This document shows positions 15,624 to 23,397 of a stretch of 38,119 bases of DNA, piece by piece (the stretch's first letter is position 1; every line of letters begins with the position of its first letter). This stretch comes from Candidatus Nealsoniibacteriota bacterium (lineage in GTDB: Bacteria; Patescibacteriota; Minisyncoccia; Minisyncoccales; RBG-13-42-11): assembly GCA_019923655.1 (NCBI GenBank), contig JAHXGL010000005.1, forward strand, positions 1 through 38,119, written 5' to 3'. The notes beneath the pieces are model-generated. The model had not been told where the DNA came from. It saw only the letters and a program-made list of their open reading frames with translations, and made no database searches. Made by a program: the position numbers and the translations under genes.

Positions 15624-16985
15624 ATGCAGAGGATTGTTAATGCAAAAACAGTAAAATATTCCGGGCAAAGAATAATGGTTTGTGGTTGGGTTCAAACAAT
15701 AAGAGCGCATGGAAAAATTCTTTTTATTGATTTACGGGACCAAACAGGGATTTTACAAGCTGTAATAACCCCTAGTATTCCGAATCCCGAAGGAATTCGG
15801 AAACGTAAAAATTCTTGTTATAAATTAGCTCAAAAATTGAAGCCAGAATGGGTTGTTAAATTTGAGGGGATAATAAAACAAAGACCAATAGGAATGCAAA
15901 ATCCCTGCATTGAAACAGGCGGAGTGGAGTTGGCTGTAGAAAACTTGAAAGTTTTATCAAAAGCCAAAATTCTGCCCATTCCTGTTTTTGAAATAGGGAA
16001 AAAAGAACCTACCCTTGAGAAAAGAATGAATTGGCGTTGGCTGGACTTAAGAAAACCAGAAAAACAACTTATTTTCAGAGTTTGGACAGTTATGGAACAG
16101 ACTTTTGGGGAATATTGGATATCGCACGGGTATATTCAGATTCATTCTCCAAAATTGATGAGTGTTCCAAGTGAATCTGGTGCTGAGGTATTCGAAGTAA
16201 AATATTTTGATAGAAAAGCTTATCTATCTCAATCGCCGCAATTTTACAAACAAATGGCCATGGCCGCTGGTTTTGAAAAGGTTTTTGAGATAGGACCGGT
16301 ATTTAGAGCAGAACCGTCTTTTACTTCAAGACATGCCACAGAATTCGCCGGATACGATGTAGAAATTTCTTTCATTGAATCGCATCAAGATGTTATTCAA
16401 GCTGAAGAAGAGGCATTAGTTTATGTTTTAACAAAAATTAAGCAAGAGTTTGGTAAAGATATTGAAAAATTCTATGGCAGAAAAATAGTTATACCTAAAA
16501 TTCCTTTCCCTCAATTGACAATGAAAGAAGCAAAAGAAATTTTATCTAAACTAAAAGTAAAAAATAAAAATAACGGTGATTTAAGTCCAGAGGAAGAAAA
16601 AAAACTTAGTGAATTTGTTCGCAAAAGAGAAGGACACGAATTTGTATTTGTAACCGAATATCCAATAGAGGTTCGCCCTTTCTATCATATGCGTCTGGAA
16701 ACTAATCCAAAACTTACAAAAAGCTTTGATCTTTTGTGGAATGATTTGGAAATCACTACCGGAGCTCAAAGAGAACATCGTTATGAAATTCTAGTAAGAC
16801 AAGCTAAAGAAAAAGGATTAAAACTAGAATCTATTAAATATTACTTAAACTTTTTTAAATACGGGTGTCCACCTCACGGAGGTTTTGGATTAGGACCCGA
16901 AAGAATGTTAATGAAAATATTTAATATAAGAAATATAAGAGAAATAACCTATTTATATCGCGGTGTTAAAAGATTAAGACCATGA
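15624..16985 (+). CDS. aspS: Aspartyl-tRNA synthetase, archaeal-type
   Basis: Class II synthetase charging tRNA-Asp, and perhaps tRNA-Asn. An N-terminal OB-fold (GWVQTIRAHGKILFIDLRDQTG) is followed by the catalytic core: YLSQSPQFYKQ, motif 2 FRAEPSFTSRHATEF, QREHRYEIL, and motif 3 GGFGLGPERMLM ending RGVKRLRP. At 453 residues it lacks the GAD insertion that makes bacterial AspRS about 590 residues, so it belongs to the archaeal/eukaryotic-like group, whose bacterial members are often non-discriminating. The position that is tryptophan in known discriminating archaeal enzymes (after GWV) is Q. Residues 52-59 (PNPEGIRK) are encoded by a palindromic element, in frame. It starts a long plus-strand block; dprA diverges 132 bases away. 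Confidence 0.93.
   Translation: MQRIVNAKTVKYSGQRIMVCGWVQTIRAHGKILFIDLRDQTGILQAVITPSIPNPEGIRKRKNSCYKLAQKLKPEWVVKFEGIIKQRPIGMQNPCIETGGVELAVENLKVLSKAKILPIPVFEIGKKEPTLEKRMNWRWLDLRKPEKQLIFRVWTVMEQTFGEYWISHGYIQIHSPKLMSVPSESGAEVFEVKYFDRKAYLSQSPQFYKQMAMAAGFEKVFEIGPVFRAEPSFTSRHATEFAGYDVEISFIESHQDVIQAEEEALVYVLTKIKQEFGKDIEKFYGRKIVIPKIPFPQLTMKEAKEILSKLKVKNKNNGDLSPEEEKKLSEFVRKREGHEFVFVTEYPIEVRPFYHMRLETNPKLTKSFDLLWNDLEITTGAQREHRYEILVRQAKEKGLKLESIKYYLNFFKYGCPPHGGFGLGPERMLMKIFNIRNIREITYLYRGVKRLRP
15778..15802. repeat. TTCCRAAY-type palindrome inside aspS
   Basis: TTCCGAAT and ATTCGGAA form a perfect 8-base stem around the 9-base loop CCCGAAGGA. It encodes PNPEGIRK and looks like extra sequence between the conserved beta-strand and the KPEWVVKFEG block of AspRS. 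Confidence 0.75.
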
Positions 16986-17082
16986 CTCTTTTTAGGTTCG
17001 GTGCTTTCAGTATGGTTATAAGGATCTACCCGCGAAAGAGATAATTGTGCAAATATTGGATTTACCAAGTATCTAATCTAAT

Positions 17083-17232
17083 ATGTGTAATAACTCTAGA
17101 CAAGTAATACCACAGAAAATAAGAAAAGATGATACCATTAGAGTTATTGCTCCATCGCGTTCATTATCTACATTGAACAAAGAAATTATAAAAACCGCCA
17201 ATAAACGTTTTAAAGAAATGGGCCTCCAATAA
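17083..17232 (+). pseudogene. Remnant of an S66 LD-carboxypeptidase (LdcA/MccF family)
   Basis: A 49-residue frame whose VIPQKIRKDDTIRVIAPSRS segment and following helix match the N-terminus of S66 serine peptidases, which normally have about 300-340 residues. These enzymes cut the L,D bond of peptidoglycan tetrapeptides or microcin adenylates. The frame stops right after the first helix and none of the catalytic region follows. Before it, 16986-17082 contains nothing recognisable; after it the Kelch gene begins within 30 bases. It is most likely a decayed gene, though expression of a short peptide cannot be excluded. Confidence 0.65.
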
Positions 17233-17260
17233 AAGAAATAGTTTTTTAAAAAATATTTTA

Positions 17261-18400
17261 ATGAAATTGGAAACATATTTGAAAGTATTAATCGCTGTCT
17301 TGTTAATAGGGGTTAGTTTCTTGGGGGCTGTTTTGTTCCGAGAAGCAAAAGATATTGAGGTCTATTATGGGTTTTACGTTTCCAAACCCCTTCGTCGTTT
17401 GGAAGACAAGGCAGGGGACAAATCGGAATTTGCAAGACCAAAAACAGAGCCATTATCATCTGTTTTTGAGCCTGATTTGCTTTCTTGGAAACAAGTAGAC
17501 TCTGTTATGCCGCTTTGGTCAAAAAGAGACGCTCACACAACAACTGTTTTTAAGGATAAAATCTGGCTTTTTGGCGGTATAGACGGGGAAAAAGGATTTC
17601 CAGGCAGCCATCAGAAAATGCCCCATAAAAGCGATATCTGGACTTCTCAAGATGGAAAAAATTGGCAATTAATTACTAATGAAGCTGGCTGGGGCGAAAA
17701 GAGGTCTTTAACAAGCATAGTTTTTAGGGATAAAATCTGGATAATGGGAGGCTGGGGCCCGATTCAGGGTTATCAAAATAATATCTGGCATTCTTTAGAC
17801 GGCTTAAATTGGATTGAAGCTGTTTCTGAAGCAGAGTGGAGCCCAAGAGAGGGTCATGCTCTTTTAGTTTTTGACGAAAAGATATGGTTAATAGGCGGAA
17901 TTGTTTATAATAAAGGATTTAAGAATGATGTTTGGCATTCTGAAGATGGTATAAATTGGGTTCAGGCAACAAACACTGCTGCTTGGTCGCCAAGATACGA
18001 CCATACAGTAACTGTGTTTCAAGACAAAATGTGGTTAATAGGAGGAATTACTTCTTATGGTCAGACAAAAAATGATATTTGGACTTCAACAGACGGTAAA
18101 AACTGGGACGCAGCCACAGATAGCGCGGTCTTTCCCGCAAGACAGGGTCAGGCAGCGATTGTTTTCAAAGATAAGCTCTGGGTTATTGGCGGCTGGAATC
18201 AAGAAAAGCGCAAGATGTTGAACGATGTTTGGTATCTGGAAAATAAGGAATGGAAAGAGCTTGCGCTTGAAACCCCTTGGTCGGGAAGAGAAGACCATAC
18301 TGCAAATGTTTTTCAGGATAAAATCTGGATAATGGGGGGAAGCGGAATGAATAATAACGCAATGATTTGGAAAAATGATATTTGGCATTTGACAAAATAA
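17261..18400 (+). CDS. Membrane-anchored Kelch-repeat surface protein
   Basis: The N-terminus has one hydrophobic segment (about residues 8-27) with few charges before it, suggesting a signal anchor with the rest outside. From residue about 88 to 379 there are six similar units, each with a pattern like H-T-x-x-V-F-x-D-K-I-W-x-x-G-G, then N-D-I-W-x-S-x-D-G-x-N-W. This is a Kelch/galactose-oxidase-like six-bladed propeller. No oxidase active site is evident, so a binding role is more likely than catalysis. Residues 40-49 (VSKPLRRLED), between anchor and propeller, are encoded by a palindromic element. The gene lies next to the envelope genes; a role in surface attachment or wall assembly is inference. 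Confidence 0.8.
   Translation: MKLETYLKVLIAVLLIGVSFLGAVLFREAKDIEVYYGFYVSKPLRRLEDKAGDKSEFARPKTEPLSSVFEPDLLSWKQVDSVMPLWSKRDAHTTTVFKDKIWLFGGIDGEKGFPGSHQKMPHKSDIWTSQDGKNWQLITNEAGWGEKRSLTSIVFRDKIWIMGGWGPIQGYQNNIWHSLDGLNWIEAVSEAEWSPREGHALLVFDEKIWLIGGIVYNKGFKNDVWHSEDGINWVQATNTAAWSPRYDHTVTVFQDKMWLIGGITSYGQTKNDIWTSTDGKNWDAATDSAVFPARQGQAAIVFKDKLWVIGGWNQEKRKMLNDVWYLENKEWKELALETPWSGREDHTANVFQDKIWIMGGSGMNNNAMIWKNDIWHLTK
17380..17404. repeat. TTCCRAAY-type palindrome inside the Kelch gene
   Basis: TTCCAAAC and GTTTGGAA form an 8-base stem around the loop CCCTTCGTC. Over 25 bases it differs at one position from the copy upstream of murG (24524-24548). It encodes part of the linker after the membrane anchor. 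Confidence 0.8.
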
Positions 18401-18402
18401 AT

Positions 18403-19149
18403 ATGGAATATTTTCCTAATCCCGGAAAAAAACTAATAAAAGAAGTCCAAGGACAAAAGTATGCCCGGTATCCAATTAAGACTCATTTTATTGAAACTTC
18501 TGATAAATTGGAAGATATTATTGAAAAATATGTTTTGCCAAAGGTTCAAAATAATTCTATCCCTGGAGGGTCTATTTCTGGAGAAAGGGAAGGGTTGAAG
18601 ACTTTGTTTATTGTTCTCGGGCAAAAGATTGTTTCTATTCTGCAAAACAGGGTAATTTATAAAAAAGACATAAAGGTTGGATTTTGGGCAAGATTTTTAG
18701 CTAAATTTGCCAGAAAAACTCCTTATGGCTTTTCCGTGGGAAATCCCGTTAAAATGCAAACGGCTATTAATTTAGCCGGCCTGCCAAGGATTTTATTTGC
18801 TTGTTTTTCTGCCGGAATCTGTAAAATTTTTAGAATCTATGGCATTTTTTACCGAGTGGCTGGCAATCAAATTAGCCAAATAGATGGTTTTTATAACGAG
18901 GCATTTCCCCAATATGCTGAAATGGGAATTTTAGGCCCAATAGATTGCGATTTTCTTTGCGAAGAGTTAAAAAATAGATATGGTCTTTCTTTTGCTGTTG
19001 CAGATATAAATGATTTAGGGGGGAATATCTTAGGGAAAAGCAAAGATTTGGAGAATAAAACCAAACTGCTAATAGAGATATTAAAAGATAATCCTGCCGG
19101 CCAGTCCAATCAGCAAACTCCAATTATAATTATTCATCCTGTTGTATAG
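18403..19149 (+). CDS. CofE-like (F420-0:gamma-glutamyl ligase family) protein
   Basis: A 248-residue protein with the pattern of the F420-0:gamma-glutamyl ligase family: YPIKTHFI near the start, a helix ending ILPKVQ-like, TPYGFSVGNPVKMQTAINLAG in the middle (compare the GNPxKMQ block common in CPR homologues), GPIDCDFLCEE, and AVADINDLGGNILG. Classical CofE adds L-glutamate to coenzyme F420-0 using GTP, but no F420 pathway is evident here. Position between a surface protein and an L,D-transpeptidase, next to mraY-murL-murD, hints at amino-acid ligation in the envelope; that is inference. An ATG at 18382 overlaps the Kelch gene; the ATG at 18403, three bases after the Kelch stop, is more likely. 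Confidence 0.75.
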   Translation: MEYFPNPGKKLIKEVQGQKYARYPIKTHFIETSDKLEDIIEKYVLPKVQNNSIPGGSISGEREGLKTLFIVLGQKIVSILQNRVIYKKDIKVGFWARFLAKFARKTPYGFSVGNPVKMQTAINLAGLPRILFACFSAGICKIFRIYGIFYRVAGNQISQIDGFYNEAFPQYAEMGILGPIDCDFLCEELKNRYGLSFAVADINDLGGNILGKSKDLENKTKLLIEILKDNPAGQSNQQTPIIIIHPVV

Positions 19150-19155
19150 CTTTTT

Positions 19156-19728
19156 ATGTCGCCTTTTATGTCTAAAAAATCTTATTTTCTTTTTTTGCTC
19201 GCAATATTTTTATTCGGAGCCTTAGCCGGAGTTTTGATTTTAGTATTGATAATGGAAAAAGAAATTTCTCTTTTTCATCAGAAAGCTGAAGAAATAAAAG
19301 AAAATATAGAGCCAGCAGAACAAGAAATTTATATTTTTTGCCACAAAATTCAAGACGGCATAGAAGTTGACCTTTTCAGACAAAAACTGCGTCTTTGCGA
19401 AAAAGGAACAGCTGTGGAGCAGTTTCAAATTTCTACTGGCAAAAGAGAAACACCAACTCCAACAGGCGAATTTAGAGTAATCCACAAAACACCAATGCTT
19501 TTTTCCAGAATAGCCGGGGCCTGGCTGCCTTTTTGGGTTGGATTTTACAATAATTACGGTTTTCATGAATTACCTATTAACATAGAAACAAACACAAGAA
19601 TCGGAGAAGATAAAATTGGCCAACCCGCTTCCTTGGGATGTGTTAGGTTGAAAGTAAATGAGGCGGAAAAACTTTATCATTGGGCAGAGATTGGTACGAG
19701 AGTGCTAATTTTTGGACAAACTCCATGA
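19156..19728 (+). CDS. L,D-transpeptidase (YkuD domain), membrane-anchored
   Basis: Forms or remodels peptidoglycan cross-links outside the membrane. One N-terminal transmembrane helix (about residues 9-33) is followed by a short helical stalk and the YkuD domain (about 68-190). The fold motif TPTGEFRV, the HxxP block as GFHELP (H137) and the catalytic SLGCVRL with C162 are visible; the common histidine two residues before the cysteine is L160. Starts at 19156 or 19168 are both possible. Its stop overlaps the mraY start (ATGA). It sits at the head of the mraY-murL-murD-ftsW-murG run, implying 3-3 cross-linked wall in this organism. Confidence 0.88.
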   Translation: MSPFMSKKSYFLFLLAIFLFGALAGVLILVLIMEKEISLFHQKAEEIKENIEPAEQEIYIFCHKIQDGIEVDLFRQKLRLCEKGTAVEQFQISTGKRETPTPTGEFRVIHKTPMLFSRIAGAWLPFWVGFYNNYGFHELPINIETNTRIGEDKIGQPASLGCVRLKVNEAEKLYHWAEIGTRVLIFGQTP

Positions 19729-20804
19729 CAGTCTTTACTTTTAATGTAATAAGAATTTTGGTTTTATTCGCTTTTTCAGCCGGAATAGCCTTTATTGCCG
19801 CTCCTTTTTTGATTAGATTTTTACACCAAATTAAATTTTGGAAAAAACAAGCCCGAGAAAAGACAATCACCGGCGAAAAAGCAGAAGTTTTTTATTCTTT
19901 ACACAAAGAAAGAGAAACAACAGTGCCCCGGGCCGGGGGATTGATAATTTGGGCTTCGGTTTTTGTTGTTATTTTTTTCTTTGCTCTTCTTCCGTATATA
20001 ATTGATGTCTGGTGGATAGAAAGATTAAATTTTTTATCAAGGGCTGAAACCTGGCTGCCTCTTTTTGCTTTAGTTATTGGTTCAATTATTGGCCTTTTTG
20101 ACGATGCGTTGGTGGTTTTTGGCAAAGGAAAATATGTTGGCGGCGGCTTAGATTTCAAAAAAAGATTATTGATTGTCGGTTTAATTGGTTTAGTCGGCGG
20201 GCTCTGGTTTTATTATAAATTGGGCTGGGAAACAATCCACATTCCTTTAATTTATAATTTCCCGGAAGGAATTAGTTTATGGCTTGGTCCATGGATAGTG
20301 CCTCTTTTTATTTTTGTAATGATTGCTTGTTGGTCGGGAGGAGTAATTGACGGTCTTGATGGATTAGCCGGCGGCGCTTTTTCCTCGGTTTTTGGCGCTT
20401 TTGCCATTATTGCCCTTTTTCAAGGCCGGGCTGATTTAGCTGTTTTCTGCGCTGTAATTTGCGGCGCTTTATTCGCTTTTTTATGGTTTAATATTCCGCC
20501 AGCCCGTTTTTATATGGGAGAGACCGGGGTGTTAGGTCTTACTTCAACTATGGCTGTGGTCGCTTTTTTAACTGATTCTGTGGTAATTCTGCCAATCATT
20601 GCCGGACTTTTCGTAATTGAAGTTGGTTCAATAATTCTGCAATTATTATCCAAGAAATTCAGAAAAAAGAAAATTTGGCTTTCTACTCCAATTCATCATC
20701 ATTTTGAAGCTAAGGCATGGCATCCTGAACAAATAACAATGAGGTTTTGGATAATCGGAATTATTTTTGCAATTTTAGGAGTAGCTATAAAGTTAATGGG
20801 ATAA
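19725..20804 (+). CDS. mraY: MraY, phospho-MurNAc-pentapeptide translocase
   Basis: Multi-pass membrane enzyme that attaches UDP-MurNAc-peptide to the polyprenyl-phosphate carrier, giving lipid I. It has 359 residues and about ten hydrophobic segments. Motifs in order: TVPRAGGL, the acidic pair D126-D127 in GLFDDALVV, GVIDGLDGLAGG, FNIPPARFYMGETG and the terminal TPIHHHFE (H324-326). Two key places differ from the norm: FMGDxGS is YMGETGV (E266 for the usual catalytic aspartate), and the lysine of DDxxK is not conserved. The start ATG at 19725 overlaps the transpeptidase stop; a longer frame upstream is a shadow of that gene. murL follows after one base. Confidence 0.92.
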   Translation: MTVFTFNVIRILVLFAFSAGIAFIAAPFLIRFLHQIKFWKKQAREKTITGEKAEVFYSLHKERETTVPRAGGLIIWASVFVVIFFFALLPYIIDVWWIERLNFLSRAETWLPLFALVIGSIIGLFDDALVVFGKGKYVGGGLDFKKRLLIVGLIGLVGGLWFYYKLGWETIHIPLIYNFPEGISLWLGPWIVPLFIFVMIACWSGGVIDGLDGLAGGAFSSVFGAFAIIALFQGRADLAVFCAVICGALFAFLWFNIPPARFYMGETGVLGLTSTMAVVAFLTDSVVILPIIAGLFVIEVGSIILQLLSKKFRKKKIWLSTPIHHHFEAKAWHPEQITMRFWIIGIIFAILGVAIKLMG

Positions 20805-20805
20805 T

Positions 20806-22116
20806 ATGAAATTTAAGGAGATAAGAAAAAAATATCCAAAATTTGTTTATGAAAAATATTTCTGGAAAATTTCTGGTAATAATCTGGAAATTTTTTTTGA
20901 TTTTAAGATTGAACCCGGTATTCGTTTTAAGCCAAAAATAATCATAGAAAACATCCCCAAAAGATGGTTGGCGCCCGGTGTCAACCACAACTTCAACCAT
21001 TTAATTTTTCATCTCGGCTTAATAGAGATGATTAGCTATTGGAAAGCGACCTGCTCGCCAATAATTGAAATTAAGGCCGGTTCTTTGAGCAGAGAACAGA
21101 TTAGATGGTGGCAGGATTTAATCAAAAATGGAATGGGCCAGTTTTTTTACGAAAATAAAATTGGCTTTCAAAACCCTTGTTTTATTGTTTCAAATCCAGT
21201 AGGATTTGGAAAATTTATTGTTTCAAATCCAGTAGGATTTGGAAAATTTATCTGTTCAGAACAAAAAACTAAACCTCTAATAATTACAAAATTAAAAAAC
21301 AGATACTTAGTGCCATTTTCAGGAGGAAGAGATTCAATCGCAACTTTAGAAAAACTAAAAGAACAAAAGAAAGAAATTACTTTATTTTCAGTAAATCCCA
21401 TAAAACAAATTCAGAAAACCGCAGAAGTTTCCGGTATGAGAAAACAGATAGTTGTTAAAAGAGGGATTGATAAAAAACTTTTGGAATTAAATAAAAAAGG
21501 GTATCTCAACGGCCATACTCCGTTTACCGCTCTTTTATCATTTTTGTCTGTTCTTTGCGCCTTTTTATTTGACTGCAAACGCATTGTTTTTTCTAATGAA
21601 AAAAGCGCTAATGAGGGCAATACCAAATATTTGGGCAAAACAATTAATCATCAATATTCAAAAAGTTCTGAATTTGAAAAGAAATTTAAAAGTTATTGCA
21701 AGAAATATCTGGTAAAAAATATAAACTATCATAACTTTTTAAGAAAATATACCGATCTTGAAATTTCAAAAATGTTTGGCAAATATCCAAAGTATTTTTC
21801 TGTCTTTTCCAGCTGTAATGCGGCTATGAAAATAAAACCATCTCTTAAAAGTAGATGGTGCGGCAAATGTCCAAAGTGTTTGTTTGTCTATATGACTTTA
21901 TATCCTTATTTAAAAAAACAAGAATTAATCAAAATTTTTAATGAAGATCTTTTTGAAAAAAAAGAGTTATTATCAATAATGAAAAGCTTGATAGGGCAGG
22001 GAAAACATAAACCTTTTGAATGCGTCGGAACTTACAAAGAAAGCAGAACAGCCCTTAATCTGTGCCTAAAAAAAGCCAGAAAATCAGGAAAAATTCCTTA
22101 CCTCTTAACAAGGTGA
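20806..22116 (+). CDS. murL: MurL, UDP-MurNAc-L-Ala-L-Glu epimerase
   Basis: Resembles MurL, the enzyme (known from Xanthomonas) that uses ATP to activate the terminal L-Glu of UDP-MurNAc-L-Ala-L-Glu and invert it to D-Glu, replacing glutamate racemase. Seen: the PP-loop ATP motif FSGGRDSIATLEKL with SGGRDS at 172-177, NHFNHLIFHLG-like N-terminal block (61-72), SNEKSANEGN (263-272), NHQYSKSSEFE (281-291) and a cysteine block WCGKCPKC (351-358). The adjacent murD has the matching MurD2-type signature. Residues 126-147 are two exact copies of FIVSNPVGFGK, encoded by a 33-base tandem duplication of a palindromic element. The stop codon lies in a CTCTTAACAAGG motif also present in pyrG. Confidence 0.82.
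   Translation: MKFKEIRKKYPKFVYEKYFWKISGNNLEIFFDFKIEPGIRFKPKIIIENIPKRWLAPGVNHNFNHLIFHLGLIEMISYWKATCSPIIEIKAGSLSREQIRWWQDLIKNGMGQFFYENKIGFQNPCFIVSNPVGFGKFIVSNPVGFGKFICSEQKTKPLIITKLKNRYLVPFSGGRDSIATLEKLKEQKKEITLFSVNPIKQIQKTAEVSGMRKQIVVKRGIDKKLLELNKKGYLNGHTPFTALLSFLSVLCAFLFDCKRIVFSNEKSANEGNTKYLGKTINHQYSKSSEFEKKFKSYCKKYLVKNINYHNFLRKYTDLEISKMFGKYPKYFSVFSSCNAAMKIKPSLKSRWCGKCPKCLFVYMTLYPYLKKQELIKIFNEDLFEKKELLSIMKSLIGQGKHKPFECVGTYKESRTALNLCLKKARKSGKIPYLLTR
21181..21246 (+). repeat. Exact 33-base tandem duplication of a palindromic unit in murL
   Basis: Units 21181-21213 and 21214-21246 are identical and in frame (11 codons each). Each contains TTTCAAATCC-AGTA-GGATTTGGAA, a 10-base stem with one T-G pair. 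Over 41 bases including flanks the unit matches the xer/uppS intergenic element (28815-28856), with changes in the loop and a compensated innermost pair. Confidence 0.92.
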
Positions 22117-22125
22117 CCGCCATCT

Positions 22126-23397
22126 ATGCTAAATGAATTAAAAAACAAAAAAATATTAATTTTGGGTTTTGGCAGGGAGGGGATAGATACTTTCTTGTTT
22201 TTAAGAAAATTGCGTCCAAAGATGTCTTTGGGAATAGGGGATGCAAAAGAAAATGTCAAATATCAAACATTGCCCCTTAAAAATGTTAAGTGGCACTTAG
22301 GAGAAAATTACTTAAAAACGATTAAAAATTATGATATTATAATAAAGTCGCCGGGAATTCCATTTAAAATTCTTCCGAAATCAATTCTTAAAAAAATTAC
22401 CACTCAAACCGAGATTTTCTTTGAAAATTGTCCGGGAACAATTATTGGAGTGGCTGGAACCAAAGGAAAAAGCACCACTGCCTCCTTGATTTATACGATC
22501 TTAAAAGCCAATAAAAAGAAAGCTCATTTAATTGGAAATATTGGAAAACCAGTATTAAATCTTTTACTTAATGCCAAACCAGTCAATATCTATGTTTATG
22601 AACTTTCAAGTTTCCAGCTAATGAACCTTAAAAAAAGTCCCCATATCGCAGTTTTTTTAAATACTTTTCCAGATCATTTAGACTACCACAAAGACTTTAA
22701 TGAATACGTCCAAGCCAACGCCAATATTGCCAAATATCAAACAAAAAAAGATTTTTTAATTTACAATTCTCAAGATAAACTGGTTAGGGAAATTGCTAAA
22801 AAATCCAAAGCTAAAAAAATTCCAATTAAAGGAAAGATTTTCGATCTTAACAGGGAAGCCGCTAAACAGGTAGGAAAAGTTTTTAAAATTTCAAACAAAG
22901 CCATATCAACGGCAATTAAGCAATTCAAGTTTTTGCCTCATAGATTAGAATGTATTGGAAAATTTAAAGATATTGAATTTTATAATGATTCTCTGTCCAC
23001 GGTTCCGGAAGCCGCTATTGGGGCTTTGGATTTTTTAGGAAATAAGGTTCAAACTTTAATTTTGGGCGGCCTTGACAGGGGACTATCATTTCATCGTTTG
23101 GCAAAAAGAATAGTTAATAGTAAAGTAAAGACGGTTATTTTATTTCCGGACACTGGAGAAAGAATTTGGGATGCCATTCAGCTTGCTTCGCTCTCTAAGG
23201 GTAAAAAATTACCAAAGCATTTTTGGGTTAGTAAATCAATGGAAGAAGCAATAATACTTGCCTATCAGAACACAAAAAGAGGTAAAATCTGTTTATTATC
23301 TCCGGCTTCGGCCAGTTTTAATCTTTTTAGGGATTATAAGGAAAGAGGGGATTTATTTAAAAAATATGTTAAAAAATACAGCAGAAGCCCAGTTTGA
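22126..23397 (+). CDS. murD: MurD2-type UDP-MurNAc-L-Ala glutamate ligase
   Basis: ATP-dependent Mur ligase adding glutamate to UDP-MurNAc-L-Ala. Rossmann N-terminus (ILILGFGREG), ATP loop GTKGKSTT (111-118; usual MurD has GTNGKST), ELSSFQL (159-165), HRLE (272-275), NDSLSTVPEA (287-296) and the C-terminal LSPASASFNLFRDYKERG. Conventional MurD reads DDSKATNP at 287-296; the SxST variant is that of MurD2, which prefers L-Glu and works together with MurL. The gene lies 9 bases after murL, with AGGTGA as possible ribosome site, and its 3' end overlaps ftsW by 32 bases. Substrate stereochemistry is inferred from motif and neighbour. Confidence 0.9.
   Translation: MLNELKNKKILILGFGREGIDTFLFLRKLRPKMSLGIGDAKENVKYQTLPLKNVKWHLGENYLKTIKNYDIIIKSPGIPFKILPKSILKKITTQTEIFFENCPGTIIGVAGTKGKSTTASLIYTILKANKKKAHLIGNIGKPVLNLLLNAKPVNIYVYELSSFQLMNLKKSPHIAVFLNTFPDHLDYHKDFNEYVQANANIAKYQTKKDFLIYNSQDKLVREIAKKSKAKKIPIKGKIFDLNREAAKQVGKVFKISNKAISTAIKQFKFLPHRLECIGKFKDIEFYNDSLSTVPEAAIGALDFLGNKVQTLILGGLDRGLSFHRLAKRIVNSKVKTVILFPDTGERIWDAIQLASLSKGKKLPKHFWVSKSMEEAIILAYQNTKRGKICLLSPASASFNLFRDYKERGDLFKKYVKKYSRSPV

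Noticed and set aside
21181-21246. Tandem direct repeats as a CRISPR fragment
   Set aside because: Two identical units abut with no spacers and are in frame inside murL; no cas genes are present.
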